DNA from: Bradyrhizobium sp. Y36
Lineage (GTDB): Bacteria > Pseudomonadota > Alphaproteobacteria > Rhizobiales > Xanthobacteraceae
DNA: 64,000 nt
Assembly (NCBI RefSeq): GCF_002531575.1
Contig: NZ_NWTI01000026.1
Span: 1-64,000 of the forward strand
Reading direction: 5' to 3'
Shown: piece after piece, positions 58,493-64,000 of the stretch
Position numbering within the stretch: position 1 is the stretch's first letter
Layout: each line of letters opens with the position of its first letter
Program-made: the position numbers and the translations under genes
The notes under the pieces: generated by a model
Told to the model about the DNA's origin: nothing
Seen by the model: only the letters and a program-made list of their open reading frames with translations
Databases searched by the model: none

Positions 58493-60802
58493 CTACCGCG
58501 CCAGCAGCGACGTGAATCCCGCCGGTTCCTGCATCGCCTTGCGCGCTTCCAGCGACATCGGCTCGAAACGGCTGCCGCTGGAGATGCTGAGCCGGCTTTC
58601 GATGCCGTTCGAGCCGGTGTAGCAGCCCTCCGGCGTATAGCTGACATAGCCGTCGTCGCCGAAGCCGATCGCGGTGAGAAGCACGCGCCGCTCGGCGATG
58701 TCCCACACCTTGATGGTCTTGTCCTCGCTCGCCGAGATCAGCCGCGTGCCGCCCGGAAAGAACGCGACCGCCTCGACGTCCTCCTGGTGACCCGCGAAGC
58801 TGGCGAGCAATCGGCCGCTGTCGGCGTCCCACAGATTCACCGACTTGTCGCGCCCGCCGCCGCCGGTCACGATGCGCTTGCTGTCTGTGGACCAGCTCGC
58901 CGACACCACGTAATCCCGATGGCCGGCGAGGAGCCGCGATGCGCCGCTCCTGACGTCCCACACTTTTGCCGAGCCGAGCTCCGCATCCGAGCCGGCGGTG
59001 ACCACGCGCAGGCCGTCGGGCGAATAGGCCACGCGCAGCGCCTTGCGGCCATAGGCGTCCTTTGCGTCGATGGCACCGCTGGTGCGATAGAACCTGATCT
59101 TGCCGTCATAGCCGGCCGAGACGAACTCACCCGAGCCGGACGGCGCGTAGCTCAAGGAGCGCACTGCGGCGCGCGCCGCATCGCCGCTCTGGTGATCGAG
59201 CTTGCTCTTGGCGAGCTCGCGGGTCACGAGGTTCCAGATCCGCACGACGCCGTCCTCGCCGGCCGAGGCCAGGTATTTGAGCGACGGCTCCGGCGCGAAG
59301 GCGACGGCGAACTGCTTCGCGCCGGCGTCGAAGCTCACACTGCGACCGTCGCTTCCGAGGTCCCATACCCTCACCTTGCCGTCCCATCCGGCGGAGGCAA
59401 GCTGTTTGCCGTCGGTCCAGTAGTCGAGCGCGTAGACCGCCCCGGTGTGTCCCCGCAGCACCCGCGTCAGCCGAAATGAGGCGGCGTCCCAGAGCCGGAT
59501 CACGCCGTCGTCGCCCGCGGTGGCGACCTCCCGGCCATTGGGCGATACGGCGATCGTGCGCACGCTCGCCCCCTCGACATTCGGCTTGATCGAGACCGGA
59601 ATGAACGGGCCGCCGACGGCATCGTTGCCGCGGCGCGCGGTTCGCGTGGTGCAAGTCGATGCCGGCCCGGCGGCAACGCTCTTCGTCTCGCCTGCCGCGG
59701 CGCCGGTGAGCGCGAGCGGGACCACGGCGGCCGGAGCAGCCGCCATTTTGGGTGCAGCCATGGGTTTTGCGGCGTCTGGCTGCGGCGGCAGGACAGGTGA
59801 GGTCTGCACCTTCTTCGGCTCGTTCTCCACCGTGGCCGGAGGCGTGCGGGGCGTTGCCGCGGCGAGCTTGTTGCGCTGAACCTTGGCCAGATCCGTGTAG
59901 AACCCGCTCGGATGCGCTGCGGTGTAGAGATCCCAGGCCTCCACGGTCCCGACGCGCTCGGCAAACTCATAGTCGCGCGATGCGCTCGCATCGCCGGAGC
60001 CCACGGGCGCGGCCGGCGCGGAAGCAAGCGCAGCCGCAGGCGCCAGTACGACGTCGTCGCCGCCGAGCGAGCCGTAGATGAACGGCTCCTGCCTGTTGGT
60101 GGTGGCCTGCAGCACCTCGTCGCGGACGTAGCCGAACGCCTTGCGCAGATCGAGGCCGGGCGTTGCGAGGTGATGCGCCAGCGCGGTGGCGAAGGGGCTG
60201 TTCTTGCCGTCGCCGTCGAGCGCCGTCAGCCCGGCCTTGGCGGCAAAGGCCACCAGCGTGTTCGGGCTCGACGGTTCGACCTTGGCAAGGCCGCGCGCGA
60301 CCGCCCGCGACGCCATCGTGCGCTTCATGTTCTTTGCGAACGGATTGTCGCGGCAGGCATCGAGAATGACGAGGCGCAGCCGCTTCGCCGGCTCGATGGC
60401 GACCAGCACGCGGTCGAGCCCGATGGTCTCGTCATAGACATCGGTGTCGTTCTCGAGCTGGGCATCGACGGGAACGAGATAGTTGTTGCCGTCGATCTCG
60501 ATGCCATGGCCGGCATAGTAGATCACGGCGATGTCGGCGCCACGCGCCTTGGCGCCGAAGTCGCGCAAGGTTCGGCGCATGTCCTGTGCGGAAAGATCGT
60601 TGCGTGCTTCGACGACGGTGAAGCCGGCCTTCTTGAAGGTCTCGACCAAGAGGCCGGCATCGTTGGTGGCATTGGCGAGCTTGGGCGCACGTTGATAGGC
60701 CGAATTTCCCATCACCAGCGCCATGCGCTGGTCGGCGAATGCTGCGGCCGGCTCCAGGACAAGCACCAACGTGCCGAGAACAAAAAGAAAAAGAAACTTC
60801 AT
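58493..60802 (-). CDS. Exported caspase-like (C14) protease with WD40 repeats
   Basis: 769 residues: signal peptide (MKFLFLFVLGTLVLVLEPAA...AFADQRMALV), then a caspase/metacaspase p20-like domain (about 25-250). The dyad is visible: His99 in IYYAGHGIEIDG and Cys150 in LVILDACRDNPF. A linker with VEAWDLYTAAHPSGFYTDLA and a Pro/Ala-rich tract leads to at least seven WD40 repeats from about residue 385 (GDDGVIRLWD, GWDGKVRVWD, GEDGVVRIWN, YDGKIRFY, SAKVWD, KSVNLWD, DKTIKVWD). ATG 60802 gives the signal peptide; the frame to 61147 is shadow. The gene upstream is the patatin/GH19 fusion, 67 bp away. Confidence 0.92.
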   Translation of the reverse strand: MKFLFLFVLGTLVLVLEPAAAFADQRMALVMGNSAYQRAPKLANATNDAGLLVETFKKAGFTVVEARNDLSAQDMRRTLRDFGAKARGADIAVIYYAGHGIEIDGNNYLVPVDAQLENDTDVYDETIGLDRVLVAIEPAKRLRLVILDACRDNPFAKNMKRTMASRAVARGLAKVEPSSPNTLVAFAAKAGLTALDGDGKNSPFATALAHHLATPGLDLRKAFGYVRDEVLQATTNRQEPFIYGSLGGDDVVLAPAAALASAPAAPVGSGDASASRDYEFAERVGTVEAWDLYTAAHPSGFYTDLAKVQRNKLAAATPRTPPATVENEPKKVQTSPVLPPQPDAAKPMAAPKMAAAPAAVVPLALTGAAAGETKSVAAGPASTCTTRTARRGNDAVGGPFIPVSIKPNVEGASVRTIAVSPNGREVATAGDDGVIRLWDAASFRLTRVLRGHTGAVYALDYWTDGKQLASAGWDGKVRVWDLGSDGRSVSFDAGAKQFAVAFAPEPSLKYLASAGEDGVVRIWNLVTRELAKSKLDHQSGDAARAAVRSLSYAPSGSGEFVSAGYDGKIRFYRTSGAIDAKDAYGRKALRVAYSPDGLRVVTAGSDAELGSAKVWDVRSGASRLLAGHRDYVVSASWSTDSKRIVTGGGGRDKSVNLWDADSGRLLASFAGHQEDVEAVAFFPGGTRLISASEDKTIKVWDIAERRVLLTAIGFGDDGYVSYTPEGCYTGSNGIESRLSISSGSRFEPMSLEARKAMQEPAGFTSLLAR

Positions 60803-60869
60803 CACGGCCCCCAAAAGCCGGGATCTATAATGGCTGCGAGAATAGCCGACCCTCGCCGCAAAACAAACT

Positions 60870-63752
60870 CTATTTGGCCCTGTCCTGCGTCTGCGGCGGT
60901 TGCGCCGCTCTGAGGCAGGCCAGCAATCGCTTGCCGGTCCGGAGGATGGGGCCCGATTGCTGGCGCAGCCGTTGTTCGGACAGACGTCCTGCGACCACCG
61001 TGCGTGCGCCTTCCCAGTCTTCCTGCGTGTCGTTGAAGTAAGGCGCCAGCTTGTTGCGGCCGTTGCCGAAAAAGAATGCGAAGGTCGCGCGGGAATCGAT
61101 GCTGGCGTTGAACAGCAGATCTGGCTCGTCGGCGAGCGGTTCGCCAATCAGCGCTCCAATGTCCTGGTATCGGTCGTGGCCGGTCAGCTGAACGAAGCCA
61201 CGGCCATGATACAACGAGCTTGCGGCCGTCCTGTAGCCGGGGTTTTCGGACAGCACCCTGAAATCCCAGGTCTCATAGGCCGCGGTCGCCAGCACATAGG
61301 CGAGGTGTCGAAGATCGGTGATCTCCGGATGGCGATCCCACTCTTTCACCAGCGCTTGCAGCGAGCGGATCTGGAACAGCTTGATCGGGAGCGCGGACCC
61401 GTCGGCATAGCAGCGGCTGATCGCGCGTATGTCGAGACGTGATGGAGCGTCCTGGCGGGCATCTCCGAGCTCGCGGTAATGGTTCGCGATCGCGATCTCG
61501 TGCGCGGCCCGGTCGACCGTTTCATTCAGTTCGTGCGCGAGCAGCACCTGGATGCAATCGGCCATCGCGCCGCTGGGATCATCCTGCGTGAAATCGCGAC
61601 TCGCTTCACAGTCCCAGAAGCGCCCGCTTTGCTTGTCGATGATCTGGCGGGTCTTGTCCGACATGGTCCAGCCGAGCGGCAGCGGATAATAGGGGTTCGT
61701 CAGCGTGGCGAGGCGGAGGTCCCTGACGGTGCTGATCTCCTGCGTGCCGTGGACCTCGCTGTCGAAGGCTCGTGTCGGCATCGCGCGCGCGGCGCGGTTG
61801 ATCGCGATGTAGCCACGGGAATCGCGGGTGTTCAGCAGGGCGTTGATCGGTTCGAGGATCTCCCCGAACCCGAACGAGCTCCGCTCGGGATAGCTGCCGC
61901 CGCCGAGCACGATCAACTTGATCGAGACACGCGCCTGCCGTTTCGTCTCGGTGTCCTGGGCCGCGTCGATGGATTTGTTGATCTCGGCAACGGTTCCTCG
62001 CAGCGAGTCGATCAGGTCCATCGCGGTGTCGACGCCCGAGTTCTCGAAGTAGCCGCCGTCGACGAGCCGCATCTTGTTCGCGCGCGGCGACAGAGGGTCC
62101 CTGGCAAGAACAGTCGCGGCCGGCGAGACCCACGGAAACCGCGCACTGACGAAGGCGGCGGTGCTCAGGCGGACATTGATGGGGGTTGAGGCGGCTTGCC
62201 CGTCGCTCGAGGGTTTGAGCGATTGAAAGAACGAGAGGGAATCGACGTTGTCTCCGCCAGTATCCGTGCCGAACGTGAACGGGGAGAACACCACCCGCCG
62301 GCCGCTTGCCGCATCGGTTGCGTTGAGGAGCAGCGCCGGTCTGCTGCCGTTCGCCTGCCAGTGCGCCATGAACGGCTGCTCCAGCGGTCCAGGCGTCGTG
62401 CCGGATCGCGCCGCGCTTTCGAGCGAGAATTCCAGTGCGCGAGCGCGGTCGAGCGGTCCTATGGGGCGGAAGATGAAGCGCTGAAGGAAGTCGCCGAACA
62501 GCGTCGACGCCACGAGTGGCGACAGCAGATCGGCGGACAGGACGTTCCGAACGTGCTGCTCGTTGGGTCCGGGCTCCTCGATCCCTGCGTCCAGAGCGGA
62601 CTTCTGATCGAGATAGGCGGCAATTTTCGGGCATGCCGTCGTGCCGGCCTCTTTCTGTGGGACAGTGGCCAGCGCCGACGAGAACACCGACGCGCCGATG
62701 CTGCCGCCGGAGACGCCGCTGATGGCGAAGAGGTGATGGCGAAAGGCCGGGCAGAGGTCCTGCAGGCGGGCCAGGAAGATCGCGCTTTGATAGGCGGCAT
62801 AGATGCCGCCGCCGCGGGCCGCCACGACGTAGACGGGATAATCCTTGCTGAACTGATCGCGGTCGGGACGGAGCGAGAGCCACCTCGTGAATTCGGCTGT
62901 CGCGGAATCCAGCCCGGATGCCGGCGGCGGCCCGTCCAGCATCCGGATGCCGTGATTGTCGTTGCAGTCGATCCAGGACAGCACGATGGCGAGGCCGATC
63001 AGCAGCGGCATCCAGGGCAGGCGCGAACGAACGGTCAGCAGGCTTGCATAAGTGCAGAACGCGGTGACGCAGACCGCGAAGAGAGCGAGGATGACGAAGG
63101 GCCCGAGATGCCCGGCGAGGCTCGCCGGACCGGCAGCGAAGATCACGGTGGCTGCAGTGATCAGCCCGATCGTGACGAGCAGAAATCGCCGGCCGCGAAA
63201 GCGTCGAACGTAGGAGGGGTTCTTCGCGTATTGCCTGGCCGCGGAGGACCAGCACCAGGCAGCAAGAACGGTGAGAATGAGGACCGCAAAGCCGCTCCAG
63301 CGCAGCCGCTGCCCCACCGAGATCGCGAGCAAGGCGTCAAACTTGTCGAACGCGCTTCCCGGCGCATCGTAGATCTCGCTCAGCTTGGCGTCGGCTTCGC
63401 CGAGCCGCAACGGAATTGCGCTGAAATGTCCGGCCACACTCGCGATCAGCGGGAGCACTCCCAGCACGATCGGCGCGAATCTGGCGGTCCGGTCGAACGC
63501 TCTCGTCGGTTCGGCGGCGAGCCGAGCCCGGGTCTCCAGAGCCACCATGGCGGACCCGAACCATGTCAGGCTGCCGATGAAAAGGAGCGTCAGCCACAAC
63601 AGAACGAGGTTCGGAATGCTGAAATCGGCGTAGCCGATGCGATAGAGCTCGACCACCTGCGCAGGCAAGGACAGGATTGCGCAGAAGACCAGGCTGAGGG
63701 CGACGAACCACTTCAGACTGCGAAGCAGCTCAAAGACCTGGTCTCGGCTCAT
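60870..63752 (-). CDS. Polytopic membrane patatin-like phospholipase fused to a C-terminal GH19-type lysozyme domain
   Basis: 960 residues from ATG 63752 (AGGGACAG upstream). About seven hydrophobic segments occupy residues 14-265. A patatin domain (about 305-640) follows, with RGGG (313-316), nucleophile Ser348 in SGVSGGSIGA and catalytic Asp565 in VDGGYFENSG. After a 130-residue link, a GH19-type domain starts near 785: Glu827 in LAYVLATAAYETWD and the substrate-site motif YHGRGFVQLTGHDRYQDIG (848-866), then WEGARTVVAG. A lipase and a wall hydrolase in one membrane protein is unusual. Topology needs checking: both domains cannot be assumed to lie on the same side. Confidence 0.88.
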   Translation of the reverse strand: MSRDQVFELLRSLKWFVALSLVFCAILSLPAQVVELYRIGYADFSIPNLVLLWLTLLFIGSLTWFGSAMVALETRARLAAEPTRAFDRTARFAPIVLGVLPLIASVAGHFSAIPLRLGEADAKLSEIYDAPGSAFDKFDALLAISVGQRLRWSGFAVLILTVLAAWCWSSAARQYAKNPSYVRRFRGRRFLLVTIGLITAATVIFAAGPASLAGHLGPFVILALFAVCVTAFCTYASLLTVRSRLPWMPLLIGLAIVLSWIDCNDNHGIRMLDGPPPASGLDSATAEFTRWLSLRPDRDQFSKDYPVYVVAARGGGIYAAYQSAIFLARLQDLCPAFRHHLFAISGVSGGSIGASVFSSALATVPQKEAGTTACPKIAAYLDQKSALDAGIEEPGPNEQHVRNVLSADLLSPLVASTLFGDFLQRFIFRPIGPLDRARALEFSLESAARSGTTPGPLEQPFMAHWQANGSRPALLLNATDAASGRRVVFSPFTFGTDTGGDNVDSLSFFQSLKPSSDGQAASTPINVRLSTAAFVSARFPWVSPAATVLARDPLSPRANKMRLVDGGYFENSGVDTAMDLIDSLRGTVAEINKSIDAAQDTETKRQARVSIKLIVLGGGSYPERSSFGFGEILEPINALLNTRDSRGYIAINRAARAMPTRAFDSEVHGTQEISTVRDLRLATLTNPYYPLPLGWTMSDKTRQIIDKQSGRFWDCEASRDFTQDDPSGAMADCIQVLLAHELNETVDRAAHEIAIANHYRELGDARQDAPSRLDIRAISRCYADGSALPIKLFQIRSLQALVKEWDRHPEITDLRHLAYVLATAAYETWDFRVLSENPGYRTAASSLYHGRGFVQLTGHDRYQDIGALIGEPLADEPDLLFNASIDSRATFAFFFGNGRNKLAPYFNDTQEDWEGARTVVAGRLSEQRLRQQSGPILRTGKRLLACLRAAQPPQTQDRAK

Positions 63753-63908
63753 CTGTCTGTCCCTGACGGTCCCGGGCCGGCCCTCTTCCGGACAGCACAC
63801 GGAGGTGTTGGTCGGTGCAGACTATCACACAAGGTGCGAGCCCGGCGCGGTCGCCGCCAACGCCGTGAAGCCGGCTCGACCCGGACCGATGAATGCGCCG
63901 CGCCGACG

Positions 63909-64000
63909 CTATGATGTCGCGCCGCCGACCTCGCGGATCGGCCGCGTGCCGTCCCACCTCAACGCCGCCTGGCGGACCCGCTCGAAGAACGGTCCCTTGG
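63909..64000 (-). CDS. C-terminal end of an unidentified protein
   Basis: A minus-strand frame entering from the right edge ends with TAG at 63909-63911. Its last residues read KGPFFERVRQAALRWDGTRP then IREVGGATS. The composition looks like real coding sequence and it is transcribed toward the patatin gene, 157 bp away. Too short to name. Confidence 0.45.
   Translation of the reverse strand, partial: KGPFFERVRQAALRWDGTRPIREVGGATS

Noticed and set aside
58493..63752. Assignment of the caspase/patatin pair to a named defence system such as CBASS
   Set aside because: No cyclase, Cap2/Cap3, STING-like or reverse-transcriptase gene lies in the window, so a named system cannot be supported.
1..64000. 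tRNA, rRNA, CRISPR array, integrase, transposase or phage genes
   Set aside because: I looked for conserved tRNA arms, direct-repeat/spacer periodicity and DDE or recombinase motifs and found none; absence is from reading only, not from a covariance-model or HMM scan.

Overview
This 64 kb window looks like chromosome of a Bradyrhizobium-type alphaproteobacterium. The grounds are high GC with long antisense shadow ORFs, a che cluster next to ctrA and fliI-fliJ, Crp, XRE-cupin and MFS proteins of rhizobial type, and several families of short interspersed intergenic repeats. I see no tRNA, rRNA, CRISPR array, transposase or phage gene. Species cannot be fixed from the sequence alone.

Layout. 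1-15 kb is motility and regulation: cheW (partial), cheY, cheB and cheR; a convergent three-gene yjfL/yjfM/yjfC-like set (DUF350 membrane protein, Ser-rich protein, glutathionylspermidine-synthase-like ATP-grasp); ctrA divergent from fliI-fliJ; an ECF sigma/anti-sigma pair; an AraC regulator; a repeat-rich stretch without convincing genes (11.0-12.2 kb); a small membrane protein; and flhA. 15.3-19.7 kb is a tight minus-strand copper-handling operon (CusF-like, cupredoxin, Tat-exported multicopper oxidase, TolC-type lipoprotein, small lipoprotein, His/Cys-rich exported protein), divergent from an MFS transporter. 21-27.7 kb holds a cupin/LysR pair, a DUF4864 protein and a TetR gene divergent from a PaoABC-type molybdenum aldehyde oxidoreductase operon.

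29.7-46 kb reads as amine and amino-acid metabolism: two XRE-cupin regulators, an omega-aminotransferase, DadA, a polar amino-acid ABC transporter followed by a PuuB-like flavin oxidase, a gamma-glutamyltransferase, an enoyl-CoA hydratase, a sugar-dehydrogenase-like protein with a cytochrome c domain, an SMP-30-like protein and an acetylpolyamine-amidohydrolase/HDAC-like enzyme. The grouping is compatible with uptake and oxidation of gamma-glutamylated or acetylated polyamines, which is inference. 47.5-51.3 kb is a small polysaccharide locus (glycosyltransferase-like protein, Tat-exported GH10 xylanase, Wzx-type flippase). 51.4-54.3 kb is an island of very small genes around a Crp/Fnr regulator, followed by a fatty-acid desaturase and a two-domain L,D-transpeptidase.

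The most unusual locus is at the right end (58.5-63.8 kb): a minus-strand pair of a polytopic membrane patatin-like phospholipase carrying a C-terminal GH19-type lysozyme/chitinase domain, followed 67 bp later by an exported caspase-like (C14) protease with WD40 repeats. A lipase, a wall hydrolase and a caspase-like protease in two adjacent genes is the best candidate here for an undescribed envelope-targeting system. A second window-wide pattern is that most interspersed repeats begin 0-35 nt after a stop codon.
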